Assembly (NCBI GenBank): GCA_036405815.1
Contig: DASWWX010000057.1
Span: forward strand, 124,001-188,000
Direction of reading: 5' to 3'
DNA length: 64,000 bases
Origin: Solimonas sp036405815
Lineage (GTDB): Bacteria > Pseudomonadota > Gammaproteobacteria > Nevskiales > Nevskiaceae
This document shows positions 34,605-44,082 of the stretch, one piece after another. Under the pieces are notes generated by a model. That model made no database searches and was not told where the DNA came from. It was given only the letters and a program-made list of their open reading frames with translations. The translations under genes were made by a program, and so were the position numbers. How positions within the stretch are numbered: the first letter of the stretch is position 1; each line of letters opens with the position of its first letter.

Positions 34605-36992
34605 GTGCGAGAAGAGAATCCGTTCGCGGTGAGGACGCTGTCCGCTGCCGCCGCCGCCCTGATGTCCACGATGATGCTTGGCATCGCCACCGCGCAGGCG
34701 CAGACGCCCGCCTCGGAGGCGGCCGAAGCGCCCGCCAGCGCCGAGGCTGCGACAGGCGAGGGCGCCAGCACGCGGCTCGACGATATCGAGGTCACCGCGC
34801 AGCGGCGCGTGCAGCGGCTCAAGGACGTGCCGGTGGCGGTGACCGCTTTCCCGTCGGCAGAGATCGAATCGCGCGGCATCGACGACATCGGCGATCTCAA
34901 CGCGCTGGCGCCGGGCCTTCAGATCAGCAAGACGCCGTCCAACACCACGATCTCGCAGGTGACGATCCGTGGCGTCAGCCAGATCAATCCGGCGATCTAC
35001 TGGGACCCGGCGGTCGGCATCTATGTCGACGGCGTTTACATCGGCAAGGCGCAGGGCTCGATCTTCAACATCGTCGATCTGGCGCGCGTCGAAGTGCTGC
35101 GCGGACCGCAGGGCACGCTTTATGGCCGCAATACGCTGGCCGGCGCCATCAATCTGGTGACACGCGCGCCGTCCGGTGTGTTCGGTGGCTCGGCGAGCCT
35201 GGAACTGGGCGACTACAACGCGCAGATGCAGCGCGTCTCGGTCGATCTGCCGCAGTGGGGCATGGCGCGCATCTCGCTGGCTGCGCGCAGCGAGCAACGT
35301 GACGGCTGGGTCGATACCACTCGGGACAGCTCCACGCCCGAACTCAACGACCGCAACAACCACGGCTTCCGTCTGGCCGCCGATCTCGATCTGGCGCCGG
35401 GCGTGCTAGCCGAGTATCGCTTCGATATGTCGCGCGTCGATCAGACCAACAACTTCACGCAGCTTTACCGTCTGGAACCGACCGGCGCGCTGGATCCGCA
35501 GTCGCCGCTCAATTTCTTCCACGGGCTGGTGTCGCCGTTTGCATCCACCGAGCGCCAGACGCAGGCGTCGGTCAACGCGCCGTCGTTCGAGCGCTCGAAT
35601 ATCAACGGCCACTCGCTGACGCTGAGCTTCGATCTGGATAGCGGCCATACGATCAAGTCCATCACCGGCTATCGGCGCATGGACTGGAACGACTCGCTGG
35701 ATCTGGACGGCTCGCCGGTCAATCTCGTGTTCACGCAGCGTTTCACCGATTACGAGCAGCGTTCTCAGGATCTGCAGTTCCTCGGCCAGACCGAGCGCCT
35801 GAACTACGTGGCCGGCATCTACTACTTCGCCGACGATGGCGAAACCAACAACCCGCAGGAGTTCTTTGCCAGCAACGCGATCTATGACTCGCGCTACGCG
35901 ACACGCAGCGACGCCTGGGCGGCCTATGGCCAGGTGGATTACCGGCCGATCGATCCGCTGACGCTGGCGCTGGGTGTGCGCTATACGCGCGAGAAGAAGG
36001 AACTGGATCGCGCCTTCGGCGTGCGTGCCAACGCCAACGATCCGTACTTCTACCTGATCCCGGACGGCACCGGCGCCTCCGACACCTTCGACGCGACGAC
36101 GCCAATGGCCTCGGTGGCCTGGCGCTTCAGCCCGAACGTCAACACCTACTTCCGCTATGCGGAAGGCTTCAAGAGCGGCGGCTTCAATGGCGAGTTCAGT
36201 CAGGCGCCGGTGGGCGGCGAGACGCCGGAGCAGATCGGCGAGCTGATCGCGCTCAATCTGGCCGAGACGACGCGGCCGTTCCAGCCGGAGAAGCAGCGCT
36301 CGTTCGAGCTGGGGGTCAAGACCTCGCTGCTGGGTGGCAAGGCGCAGTTCAATGCGGCGCTGTTCCATAACCAGCTCAAGGACTTCCAGGCCTCGATCTT
36401 CCAGGGCACGGGGGCGGCGGCGACGATCATCCGCAATGTCGGCGATGCGACGATGAACGGGTTGGAGCTGGAGTTCGCGTATGTGCCGGTCGCCGGCACG
36501 CGCATCAGCGCCAACTACGCCTATCTGGATGCCGAGTACGACGATTTCCGCGACGCGCAGAACAATAACGTGGCGGCCAACCGCGCCATTCCGCATGCGC
36601 CGGAGCACACGTTCAACGTCATGCTCGATGCCGAGCTGATGCGCCGTGACTGGGGCGCGCTGCGCGCGGTCGTCGACTACGCCTGGACCGACGATTTCTA
36701 TACCTATCCCTACCAGCTGGCGCGGCCCGGCAACCCGGCCTACAACCTGTTCGAGCAGGAAGCTGCGCGCAGCCAGGTGGATGCGCACGGCGTGCTCAAC
36801 CTGCGGCTGGCGATTGCCGATGTGCGCCTGGGCGAGCGCAGCACCGGCGAACTGGCGATCTGGTGCCGTAATGCACTCGACGACGACACCGCCACGAACT
36901 TCATCGACTTCGGGTACGGGTTCGGCAATCTGACGATCGCCAACTTTGAGGAGCCGCGCACCATCGGGATTACCGGCACGGTGCGCTGGTAG
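34605..36992 (+). CDS. TonB-dependent outer membrane receptor
   Basis: 795 residues from a GTG at 34605, chosen for GAGGAG 6 bases upstream and because it gives a proper signal peptide (cut after AQA near 31). A TonB-box-like DDIEVTAQ near 58 precedes the plug domain (DVPVAVTAF, VTIRGVSQINP, VEVLRGPQGTLYGRNTLAGAIN) and the beta-barrel, which ends in an aromatic residue (TVRW). Without an N-terminal signalling domain it is a pure transporter. The substrate is not readable. Receptors of this type are common near steroid and hydrocarbon catabolic genes, so uptake of a hydrophobic compound is plausible, but siderophores cannot be excluded. Confidence 0.9.
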   Translation: MREENPFAVRTLSAAAAALMSTMMLGIATAQAQTPASEAAEAPASAEAATGEGASTRLDDIEVTAQRRVQRLKDVPVAVTAFPSAEIESRGIDDIGDLNALAPGLQISKTPSNTTISQVTIRGVSQINPAIYWDPAVGIYVDGVYIGKAQGSIFNIVDLARVEVLRGPQGTLYGRNTLAGAINLVTRAPSGVFGGSASLELGDYNAQMQRVSVDLPQWGMARISLAARSEQRDGWVDTTRDSSTPELNDRNNHGFRLAADLDLAPGVLAEYRFDMSRVDQTNNFTQLYRLEPTGALDPQSPLNFFHGLVSPFASTERQTQASVNAPSFERSNINGHSLTLSFDLDSGHTIKSITGYRRMDWNDSLDLDGSPVNLVFTQRFTDYEQRSQDLQFLGQTERLNYVAGIYYFADDGETNNPQEFFASNAIYDSRYATRSDAWAAYGQVDYRPIDPLTLALGVRYTREKKELDRAFGVRANANDPYFYLIPDGTGASDTFDATTPMASVAWRFSPNVNTYFRYAEGFKSGGFNGEFSQAPVGGETPEQIGELIALNLAETTRPFQPEKQRSFELGVKTSLLGGKAQFNAALFHNQLKDFQASIFQGTGAAATIIRNVGDATMNGLELEFAYVPVAGTRISANYAYLDAEYDDFRDAQNNNVAANRAIPHAPEHTFNVMLDAELMRRDWGALRAVVDYAWTDDFYTYPYQLARPGNPAYNLFEQEAARSQVDAHGVLNLRLAIADVRLGERSTGELAIWCRNALDDDTATNFIDFGYGFGNLTIANFEEPRTIGITGTVRW

Positions 36993-37059
36993 GTCAGAAA
37001 ATCCCGACGCCTTGAATCGGGGGCAGTCGCGAGGTGCCGTATCCGTTTAAGCTAGACGC

Positions 37060-38388
37060 ATGAGTCTTTCGGTACCGCCAGCGGCGGGCGCTCGCGCCCG
37101 CCGCTCTTTCTTGGGTTTGACGCGCGAGTCCGCGAAGGACAAGTCGCTGGCCGATTTCGAGCTGGCAGAGTCGATCAGTGCGGACGAGATCCAGATTCTC
37201 GATATCGTCGCCAAGGGCACGACCCGCGCGTACCGATTCATGCCGCGCCTGGAGCGCGAGTTCCAGCAGTACATGCGCCAGACCAGCCGGATGGCGCGCC
37301 TGAGCATCGCGCTGCTGACGCTGCTCTGCTTCGCCAGCGCGCCGTTATGGACGCCGCTGCTGCACTTCCGCACGCCCCAGACCACCGACCTGATGCTGGT
37401 GATCGAGCTGGTGATCATGGCGCCGCTGTTCGCGCTGGTGGCGTTCGCCGTGGCTCGCTGGCCGACGGCGAGCCTGACCGAGTGGTTCCTGATCGCGGCA
37501 TTCGTCGCCGAGATTGCCTGCGTGGAAATCGTTCGCTACTACAGCGAAGTGGCGGGCCTGCTGATCCCGCCGTCCATCGCCGTCGTGATTCCGGTCGCGG
37601 TTCTGGCGCTGACGCGTATCAGCGTCGGGCGCAACTTGATCGTGGTGCTGGCTTACTTTGCGACGATGCTGGGCATTCAATGGGCGGCGCAAGAGCACCT
37701 GACGGCGCGCGACGCCGGCACGTGGATGTTCGAGATGCTGTTGCTGATGGTGGTGTTCTTGTCCACCGTCTGGAACCGCCTGTCGTTTCGTCGCAAGTGG
37801 GCGGCGGGCCTGCTGCTGTCGCTAATGGCCTATCGCGATTCCTTGACCGGCCTGCCCAACCGCCGGGCGTTCGAAGATCACTACGAGCGGGCCGTACGGG
37901 CGTTATCGCGCGGTCGCACGCAGCGGCAGTTGTTCGCGCTGATCGATCTCGACCACTTCAAGAAATTGAACGACCGCTACGGCCATGAATATGGCGATGG
38001 CGTGCTGGCCGAGATCGGCCTGGTGCTGGCGGGTAATGCGCGCCGCTCGCTGGACATGGCGACTCGTCTCGGCGGGGAAGAATTCGCGTTGCTGCTTTAC
38101 GGTTGCGATGCCGAGGCTGCCCGTCAGCGCCTTGACGAGCTGGTGCGCTCGGTCGGCGAACTGGGCATCGAGCATCAGGACAACGAAACCGGTCATCTGA
38201 CCTGCAGCGTCGGTGCGGTTGTGGTGGCACCCAACTGTCCGCTCTCCGAGGCTTACCGAGCCGCCGATGCCCTGCTGTATCGCGCCAAGCGAGAGGGCCG
38301 CAATCGCTACTTTCTGGAAGACCTCTCCGGCGTCGCCATGACCGATCCGGTCGTCGAGCCGGATCTGTTGGTCGGCAATCCCACGTAA
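37060..38388 (+). CDS. Membrane diguanylate cyclase (GGDEF)
   Basis: 442 residues. About 80 cytoplasmic residues, then six predicted membrane helices between about 80 and 260, then a GGDEF domain: DSLTGLPNRRAFED, FALIDLDHFKKLNDRYGH, and the active site GGEEF. RSLD lies exactly five residues before GGEEF, matching the product-inhibition I-site (RxxD). All catalytic elements are present, so it should make c-di-GMP from GTP. The membrane part is an unnamed sensor type. It follows the TonB receptor gene by 67 bases and precedes a convergent terminator-like hairpin. Confidence 0.92.
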   Translation: MSLSVPPAAGARARRSFLGLTRESAKDKSLADFELAESISADEIQILDIVAKGTTRAYRFMPRLEREFQQYMRQTSRMARLSIALLTLLCFASAPLWTPLLHFRTPQTTDLMLVIELVIMAPLFALVAFAVARWPTASLTEWFLIAAFVAEIACVEIVRYYSEVAGLLIPPSIAVVIPVAVLALTRISVGRNLIVVLAYFATMLGIQWAAQEHLTARDAGTWMFEMLLLMVVFLSTVWNRLSFRRKWAAGLLLSLMAYRDSLTGLPNRRAFEDHYERAVRALSRGRTQRQLFALIDLDHFKKLNDRYGHEYGDGVLAEIGLVLAGNARRSLDMATRLGGEEFALLLYGCDAEAARQRLDELVRSVGELGIEHQDNETGHLTCSVGAVVVAPNCPLSEAYRAADALLYRAKREGRNRYFLEDLSGVAMTDPVVEPDLLVGNPT

Positions 38389-38460
38389 GCGATCCGGGTT
38401 GGCGGGCCGGGCCGCAGACGGCGGGCCTCGTGCCGTGCGTGACGTGATCGGTACCCAGAA

Positions 38461-38492
38461 TCGCAAGGCCCCGTCAGCGCGGGGCCTTGCGA
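38461..38492. terminator. Strong hairpin between convergent genes
   Basis: TCGCAAGGCCCC (38461-38472) and GGGGCCTTGCGA (38481-38492) form a perfect 12-bp stem with an 8-base loop. It lies between the diguanylate cyclase gene and the leftward SDR gene and probably serves both. No T-run follows. Confidence 0.7.
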
Positions 38493-38547
38493 TGCGGGCT
38501 TGATGACGGGGTTTGCGGCGGTGCCAGTGATCCGACCCGCCGCGTGC

Positions 38548-39411
38548 CTACTCGACGATCGCCGGGCTGGCCGCCGGCGGGCCGCCCAGCATCGGCCGAT
38601 GCGACGGGACCTGTCGCCCTTCGTCGGTCAGGCCATATTCGAGGCCGGCTTCGGCGCCGATCAGCACCTGGCCGTTCTTCTCGCTGCGCTTCGGATCGTT
38701 GTACAGCGCGGCGATGACGTGGCCGGTGTAGTCCGGCGTCTCGGCGATGTCCCAGAAACCCGCGTACTTCTGCGGCTCCGAATCCATCACGCGCTTGGTG
38801 CGGTCGGTGCGCAGCATGCCCATCCAGATCGACACCGCGGCGACGTTGTGCGGCTTGAAGTCCACGCCCATGTCGCGCGCGAACTTGTCGACGCCGGCCT
38901 TCTGCGCGCCGTAGGCGGCGCCGTGCATGTAGCAGTTGCCGCCGAAGCTGGACGTGAACACGACCAGGCCGTCCTGCTGCTTCACCATGCGCTGTGCGGC
39001 GTGCCAGCTCGCCACGTAGCCCGAGCGCAGGCCGACATCGAGGATGTTCACGAGATCTGGCGACTTGGTCCAGAAACCGCCTTTCTCGATCAGCTGATCG
39101 TGCAGGTAGGTCGCGTTGTTGACGAGGATGTCCAGACGACCCTGTTCGCGGTCGATGCGCTCGAAAAGGGCTGCGACTTGCCGGTCGTCGCTGTGGTCGC
39201 AGGCCACGGCGATGCCGGTGCCGCCGGCCTGTGTCACCGCCTCGGCGGTGGCGGCGATCGTGCCCGGCAGCGGCGCATCGCCTTCCTTCAGCGAGCGGCC
39301 GGTGACGTACACCGTCGCGCCATGCGCGCCCAGTGCCATCGCGATGCCCTTGCCGGCGCCGCGCGAGGCGCCGGTGACGACGGCAACCTTGCCCTTCAAC
39401 GATCCGCTCAT
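38548..39411 (-). CDS. DHRS1-like short-chain dehydrogenase
   Basis: 287 residues. TGASRGAGKGIA near 14-25, then YVTGRS, the DHRS1-type insert LPGTIAATAEAV, VACDHSDD, NNATYLHDQ near 108, and the active site YGAQKAGVDKFARDM. It belongs to the DHRS1-like SDR subfamily, some members of which reduce steroid and other ketones. It is the last gene of the leftward steroid set, 25 bases after the FadD3-like gene, so it probably belongs to that operon. The exact step is unknown. Confidence 0.86.
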   Translation of the reverse strand: MSGSLKGKVAVVTGASRGAGKGIAMALGAHGATVYVTGRSLKEGDAPLPGTIAATAEAVTQAGGTGIAVACDHSDDRQVAALFERIDREQGRLDILVNNATYLHDQLIEKGGFWTKSPDLVNILDVGLRSGYVASWHAAQRMVKQQDGLVVFTSSFGGNCYMHGAAYGAQKAGVDKFARDMGVDFKPHNVAAVSIWMGMLRTDRTKRVMDSEPQKYAGFWDIAETPDYTGHVIAALYNDPKRSEKNGQVLIGAEAGLEYGLTDEGRQVPSHRPMLGGPPAASPAIVE

Positions 39412-39436
39412 CTTGGTTCTCCTTGCGGTATTTCGA

Positions 39437-40999
39437 TCACGTCGCCTTGGCGGCGTCGCGCAACTGGTACTTCAGCACCTTGCCCGAGGGGTTGGTGGGC
39501 AGGGCGGTGACGATTTCGACGTGGCGCGGCACCTTGTAGTTCGCCATCTGTTCGCGACACCAGGCGATCATCGTCTTCTCGTCCAGCGTCTGCTGCGGAC
39601 GCAGCACGATGTAGGCCTTGCCGACTTCACCCATGCGTTCGTCCGGCACGCCGACGATCGCGACCTGCGCCACCGCCGGATGCGCGGCGATCATGCGCTC
39701 GATCTCGGCCGGATAGCAGTTGAAGCCGCCGGTGATGTAGAGATCCTTGAGGCGATCGGTGATGCGGATGTAGCCGCGCGCGTCGAGGTTGCCGATGTCG
39801 CCGGTGTGCAGCCAGCCGTCGGCGTCGATGGTCTCGCGCGTGGCTTTCTCGTTGTCGAGGTAGGCCTGCATCACGTTGTAGCCGCGCACGACGATCTCGC
39901 CGGACTCGCCGGGGCCAACCGGCTGGTTGTTTTCGTCGACGCAGCGCATCTCGGTGCCGGCGATCGCCTTGCCGGAGGTCAGCGCGATCGTCTCGGCGCT
40001 GTCGCCGGCGTCGCACAGCGACACCACGCCGCAGGTTTCGGTCAGGCCGTAGCCGGTCAGCACGACCTTGAAGCCGAGTTCGGCGCGGATGCGCTCGATC
40101 AGCGACGGCGCGATCGCGGCCGCGCCGGTGATCGTCGCGCGCAGCGAGGACAGGTCCGTCGTAGCGCGCGCCGGATCGTTGAGCAGCGAGATGAACAGCG
40201 TCGGCGGGCCGGGCAGGACCGAGATGCGGTCGCGCTCGATACGCTTGAGAATCGCCGCCGCGTCGAACACCGCATGCGGCAGTACCGTCAGGCCCGCGAG
40301 CAGGCCGCCGAGCCAGCCGACCTTGTAGCCGAAGGCGTGGAAGAACGGATTGGCGATCAGATAACGGTCATCCGGATTCAGGCCGACCGCCTGGGACCAT
40401 TCGCCGATCACGCGCAGGTTCTGCGCATGGTGGGTGACCACGCCCTTGGGGTGACCGGTGGTGCCGGACGTGAACATCACGTCCATGCGGTCGTCGGCTT
40501 TGACTGCGGCGGCGCGCGCCTCGACATGCTCGGTCTTCTCCAGATCCGCGCGCGCCATGAAGGCCTGCCAGCCGACGTCCTTCTCCAGCGACTCGCCGAT
40601 GACGACGGCATGCTCCAGCGATTTCGGCCAGTGCTCGGCGAGCAGGCTGGGGAAGTGCTGGCCGAGGAAGCGGCCGGCGCAGAACAGCACGCGCGCGCCA
40701 CTCTTCTCGAGGATGTACGCCGCCTCGCCGCCCTTCATGCGGGTGTTCACCGGCACCAGCACGCAGCCGAGGCTGTGGATGGCCAGGCCCGCGACGATCC
40801 ATTCGACGCTGTTCGGTGCCCAGATCGCGACGCGGTCGCCGTGTTTCACGCCCAGCGACAGCAGCGCGCGCGCCGCGTAGACGCGCAGCTGGTCGAGTTC
40901 GGCGTAGCTCAGTTCCGCGCCGTCCTCACCGACGACGGCGGTGCGCGAGGCGTGGCGCTTGACGGATTCGGCGAAGGCGGCCGGGACGGTACGAGCCAT
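39437..40999 (-). CDS. fadD3: FadD3-like acyl-CoA synthetase (HIP-CoA ligase candidate)
   Basis: 520 residues, close to the length of characterised FadD3. ANL-superfamily motifs: TSGTTGHPKG near 190-199, the hinge block TDRLKDLYITGGFNCYPAEIE near 425, and the C-terminal catalytic lysine in NPSGKVLK. FadD3 activates HIP, the propanoate left when rings A and B are gone, as its CoA thioester and so opens the C/D-ring pathway. The assignment rests on the surrounding ipd genes and overall resemblance. Specificity for HIP rather than another ring-bearing acid is inferred. Confidence 0.8.
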   Translation of the reverse strand: MARTVPAAFAESVKRHASRTAVVGEDGAELSYAELDQLRVYAARALLSLGVKHGDRVAIWAPNSVEWIVAGLAIHSLGCVLVPVNTRMKGGEAAYILEKSGARVLFCAGRFLGQHFPSLLAEHWPKSLEHAVVIGESLEKDVGWQAFMARADLEKTEHVEARAAAVKADDRMDVMFTSGTTGHPKGVVTHHAQNLRVIGEWSQAVGLNPDDRYLIANPFFHAFGYKVGWLGGLLAGLTVLPHAVFDAAAILKRIERDRISVLPGPPTLFISLLNDPARATTDLSSLRATITGAAAIAPSLIERIRAELGFKVVLTGYGLTETCGVVSLCDAGDSAETIALTSGKAIAGTEMRCVDENNQPVGPGESGEIVVRGYNVMQAYLDNEKATRETIDADGWLHTGDIGNLDARGYIRITDRLKDLYITGGFNCYPAEIERMIAAHPAVAQVAIVGVPDERMGEVGKAYIVLRPQQTLDEKTMIAWCREQMANYKVPRHVEIVTALPTNPSGKVLKYQLRDAAKAT

Positions 41000-41064
41000 G
41001 GCTCAGCCCGTTTTGAAAAACCGCGCCAGGGATGGCGCGGGCTTGTACAGGACGTACATACGCA

Positions 41065-41841
41065 TCAATCTGCCCACATCAGATAACCGTTGTCGATGCG
41101 CATCTCGGCGCCGTTGATGAACTTCGATTCATCTGAGGCCAGGAACAGCACCAGGTTGGCGATGTCGGTCGGCTGCGCGAAGCGCGCCTGCAGCTGCTTC
41201 GGGTCCTTCTCGCGCACGTAGGACGTGCCGGCGCCGCGTTCCTTGTGCAGGTTGAACACCATCGGCGTGGCGATGCCGTCCGGGTGGATCGAATTGCAGC
41301 GCACCTTGTAGAGCTGCGCGCGGCAGTGCGCGGCGACGCTGCGCGTCAGGCCGGCGACCGCGGCCTTGGAGGCGCTGTAGGCGCAGAAGCTGGAAACGCC
41401 GCCGATGCCGGCCATCGACGACATGTTGATGATCGAGCCGCTCGGGCGCGATTTCATCGCTTCCAGACCGTACTTGCAGCCAAGGAAGTAGCCGTCGGAA
41501 TTGATCTTCTGGATCTTCTGCCACAGCGCCAGGTCGGTTTCCTCGATTGTGGCCTGCGCCAGGATCGCGGCGTTGTTGACCAGGATATCGAGCCCGCCGA
41601 ACTTCTCGGTGGTGGCGGCGATGACCGCGCGCCAGTCGTCCTCGGAGGCGATATCGTGCTTCAGGAACAGCGCGCTCTGGCCCTTGGCGTTGATCGCGGC
41701 GGCGACCTTCTCGCCCTCGGCGGCGTTGACGTCGGTCAGCACGACCTTGGCGCCTTCGGCGGCGAGCAGTTCCGCATCGGCCTTGCCGACGCCGCTGGCG
41801 CCGCCGGTGATGATGGCCACCTTGTTTTGTACGCGTCCCAT
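41065..41841 (-). CDS. 3beta/17beta-hydroxysteroid dehydrogenase-like SDR
   Basis: 258 residues. TGGASGVGKADAELL near 12-26, NNAAIL near 88, the active site YSASKAAVAGLTRSVA, and the unusual block CNSIHPDGIATPM, with LVLFLASDESKFINGAEM at the end. This combination strongly recalls the Comamonas testosteroni 3beta/17beta-HSD, which oxidises the 3- and 17-hydroxyls of steroids with NAD. It lies between the FAD enzyme and FadD3-like genes in the leftward set. The assignment is from remembered family sequences and is good at subfamily level. Confidence 0.85.
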   Translation of the reverse strand: MGRVQNKVAIITGGASGVGKADAELLAAEGAKVVLTDVNAAEGEKVAAAINAKGQSALFLKHDIASEDDWRAVIAATTEKFGGLDILVNNAAILAQATIEETDLALWQKIQKINSDGYFLGCKYGLEAMKSRPSGSIINMSSMAGIGGVSSFCAYSASKAAVAGLTRSVAAHCRAQLYKVRCNSIHPDGIATPMVFNLHKERGAGTSYVREKDPKQLQARFAQPTDIANLVLFLASDESKFINGAEMRIDNGYLMWAD

Positions 41842-41882
41842 CGTTGTGCTCCTCGGGTTGTTTCGTTATCGGTTGATCGGAT

Positions 41883-43541
41883 TCAGCGACGGCCGGCGGC
41901 GCTTGCGCCGGCGCGACGGCCGGCGCTCAGGCAATCCGCCAGCGACAGGCCGCTGACGTAGCCGTTGGAGGCCACGCCGACGGCGCTGCGGCCGGCGGCG
42001 TAGAGGCCGGGAATGGGTTGCTGCGCGGCATCGACGACGGCGTTATTTCGTTCGTCCACCTTCAGTCCGCCCAGCGTGATGGTCGGGCAGGGAAAGGTTT
42101 TGCTGTCGGCGGAGACGTCGAGCGCGTAGTACGGCGCGGTGTCCAGCGGCACGCGCATGTCGTCGGACTTGCCGAGCGCGTCGGTGCGGCCGTTGTGCGC
42201 GTCCTCGCTGTAGCGCTTCAGCGTTTCGGCCAGCACCGCCGGCGGCAGTCCGACCTTGGCGGCCAGCGCTTCCGGCGTCTTGGCGCGCGGCGCGAACAGC
42301 ATCAGGAAGAACGCCGGCACGCTCTGGAAGAACCACAGCTTGCCGGACAGCGCCTCGCGCATCGCCTGTTTGCGCAGCGCGCGGTCGAGAATCAGCCAGG
42401 CCTTGCCGTCATTGTGATCGACCATCTCCACGCCGAGCCTGGCGCCGTAGACCTGCTCGTTGCAGAAGCGCTGGCCCTGTCGGTTCACGACGATGCCCTT
42501 GGGCCAGTTCACCGGCGGATTGATGAAGCGCCAGGCCGAGCCTTTCTCCATGCGCGCCGGTACGCCGCCGGCGGATTCGCCGAGGCGGATGCCGCTGCCG
42601 TCGCAGCCGGTGGCGCCGAGGCGCATCGCCGGGAAGTACTTGGGCGCGTACTGCCGCACCATCTCGCGATTGAAGATGAAGCCGCCGGTGGTCAGCACGA
42701 CGCCGTTGCGTGCGCGCACCCGCAGGCGCCGGGCGTGCTGGCGTTCGATCTCCAGCGCGCGGGCGCGCAGCTTGTCGCAGTAGGCGCCGGCGAAGTTATG
42801 CAGGGCCTCGGCACGACGCATCAGCTTCTGGTGTTCACGCTGCGCGGCCGATCCGGGTTCGAGCTGCCACAGTTCGGCGCCGAGCACGGCGCCGCTGGCG
42901 TCGACGATCAGGCGTCGCGCGCTGGTCTGCTGCAGCAGCGGAATCCCGAGCTGGTCCACCTTGTTGCGCAAGGCACGGAACAGTTCGCGGCCGGAATCGA
43001 TGCCCGGTGCCTTGGTGCGATGGCCCCGCGGCGCCGGCTTGGCGTGCTGCGCGTAGGCCGGCACGCCCTCGTTGCCCGAGTAGTAGAGATAGACGCCGTT
43101 GCGCGGGTAGGAGGTCTTGGGCGGATGCGGCGTGGACTCGAAGCCGACGCCCAGCGATTCCAGCCAGGCGATCAGATCGACGCTGCCGTCGCAGAAGCGG
43201 CGCAGCGCGTCCATGCTCACGGCATCGCCGGTTTCCTGGCGCAGGTAGTTGAACATCGCGTCCGGCGTGTCCTCGTAGCCGGCCTCGCGCTGATAGCGCG
43301 TGCCGCCGCCGGCGTAGACCACGCCGCCGCTCTTGATCGTGGCGCCGCCGCCTTCGAAGCGCTCGGCGATCAGCACGTCGGCGCCGGCTTCCTTCGCGGT
43401 GATCGCGGCTGCGCCGCCGGCGGCGCCGAGACCGACGACGAGCACATCGCACTGGCGATCCCAGGTCTGGGTGGCGCCGTCGACCACGAGCGGAGCGTCG
43501 ATCGGCAGCGTGCCGTCGACCGGTTGCGGGTTCTGGGACAT
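41883..43541 (-). CDS. FAD-dependent dehydrogenase, ketosteroid-dehydrogenase/fumarate-reductase-like
   Basis: 552 residues. The FAD motif VVGLGAAGGAAAITA is at about 35-49, followed by ERFEGGGATIKSGGVVYAGGG, a block shared by 3-ketosteroid dehydrogenases and flavocytochrome c-type enzymes. Mid-protein NGVVLTTGGFIFN and the C-terminal PGLYAAGRSAVGVASNGYVSGLSLADC are also family features. The C-terminal end differs from classical KstD (which has YPGPGATIGP), so it may be a 4-ene or 5alpha dehydrogenase, or act on a later ring. Introduction of a ring double bond is the likely chemistry. It is the second gene of the leftward set. Confidence 0.8.
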   Translation of the reverse strand: MSQNPQPVDGTLPIDAPLVVDGATQTWDRQCDVLVVGLGAAGGAAAITAKEAGADVLIAERFEGGGATIKSGGVVYAGGGTRYQREAGYEDTPDAMFNYLRQETGDAVSMDALRRFCDGSVDLIAWLESLGVGFESTPHPPKTSYPRNGVYLYYSGNEGVPAYAQHAKPAPRGHRTKAPGIDSGRELFRALRNKVDQLGIPLLQQTSARRLIVDASGAVLGAELWQLEPGSAAQREHQKLMRRAEALHNFAGAYCDKLRARALEIERQHARRLRVRARNGVVLTTGGFIFNREMVRQYAPKYFPAMRLGATGCDGSGIRLGESAGGVPARMEKGSAWRFINPPVNWPKGIVVNRQGQRFCNEQVYGARLGVEMVDHNDGKAWLILDRALRKQAMREALSGKLWFFQSVPAFFLMLFAPRAKTPEALAAKVGLPPAVLAETLKRYSEDAHNGRTDALGKSDDMRVPLDTAPYYALDVSADSKTFPCPTITLGGLKVDERNNAVVDAAQQPIPGLYAAGRSAVGVASNGYVSGLSLADCLSAGRRAGASAAGRR

Positions 43542-43585
43542 GGAGTGGCCGGTTTTTCCGAAAGCCTTTCGCGAATTATTTCGAT

Positions 43586-43619
43586 CCCCGTTGACGGGGC
43601 TTCGTCCAATAAGACGAAG
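43586..43619. other. Two adjacent short hairpins in the SnoaL-FAD enzyme gap
   Basis: CCCCGT/ACGGGG (43586-43591 with 43594-43599) and CTTCGTC/GACGAAG (43600-43606 with 43613-43619) lie back to back in a 94-base gap. A third short stem CGAAAG/CTTTCG lies just before them. They may tune transcript stability or end part of the SnoaL transcript. Confidence 0.5.
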
Positions 43620-43635
43620 GTCGTTCGATGCCCGC

Positions 43636-44082
43636 TCAAGTCACCTTGGGCATCTGCGCGGGCAGGTTGAAGTCGAAGCACTTTTCCTCGCGGCGCTCGC
43701 TCATGCGCCAGCCGTCCGCCGTGCGCACCCACTGGTCCAGGTACCAGAGACCGAAAAACATCGTGTGCGGCTTGTCCTGTACGTTCATCACGATCGGGTT
43801 GAAGCAGATCGTGCGCGAGCTGGCGCGGTCGCCGTCCACCTTGATCGATGGGTTGCCGACCATGTGGTAGTAGTTCGGAAACCACTTCATCGTGTCCTTG
43901 AGCCAGGCCTTGACCTCGGGGTAGTGGCCCTTGATGCCGCCCATCGCGGTGTAGTCGATGAACGCGTCCGGCATGAAGACGCGATCCAGCGCCTCGAAGT
44001 TGCGGGTATCGATGGCGTCGGCGTAATCGGTCATCGCCTGCTGGATTTCCAGCCGATCCGAGATTTGTTGCAGGCTGAGCAT
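43636..44082 (-). CDS. SnoaL/NTF2-fold protein
   Basis: 148 residues from the ATG at 44082, favoured because GGGGAG lies 7 bases upstream; an ATG at 44103 would add seven residues. The cone-like fold is indicated by IQQAMTDYADAIDTRNFEAL, FIDYTAMGG and the C-terminal GWRMSERREEKCFDFN. The fold includes ketosteroid isomerases and aromatic-ring hydratases. A tyrosine and an aspartate occur roughly where ketosteroid isomerase has its catalytic pair, but spacing differs by one, so isomerase activity is only a possibility. It is the first gene of the leftward set. Confidence 0.8.
   Translation of the reverse strand: MLSLQQISDRLEIQQAMTDYADAIDTRNFEALDRVFMPDAFIDYTAMGGIKGHYPEVKAWLKDTMKWFPNYYHMVGNPSIKVDGDRASSRTICFNPIVMNVQDKPHTMFFGLWYLDQWVRTADGWRMSERREEKCFDFNLPAQMPKVT

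Noticed and set aside
39116..41086. A 656-codon plus-strand frame over the FadD3-like and SDR genes
   Set aside because: It crosses two convincing leftward genes and shows no domain.
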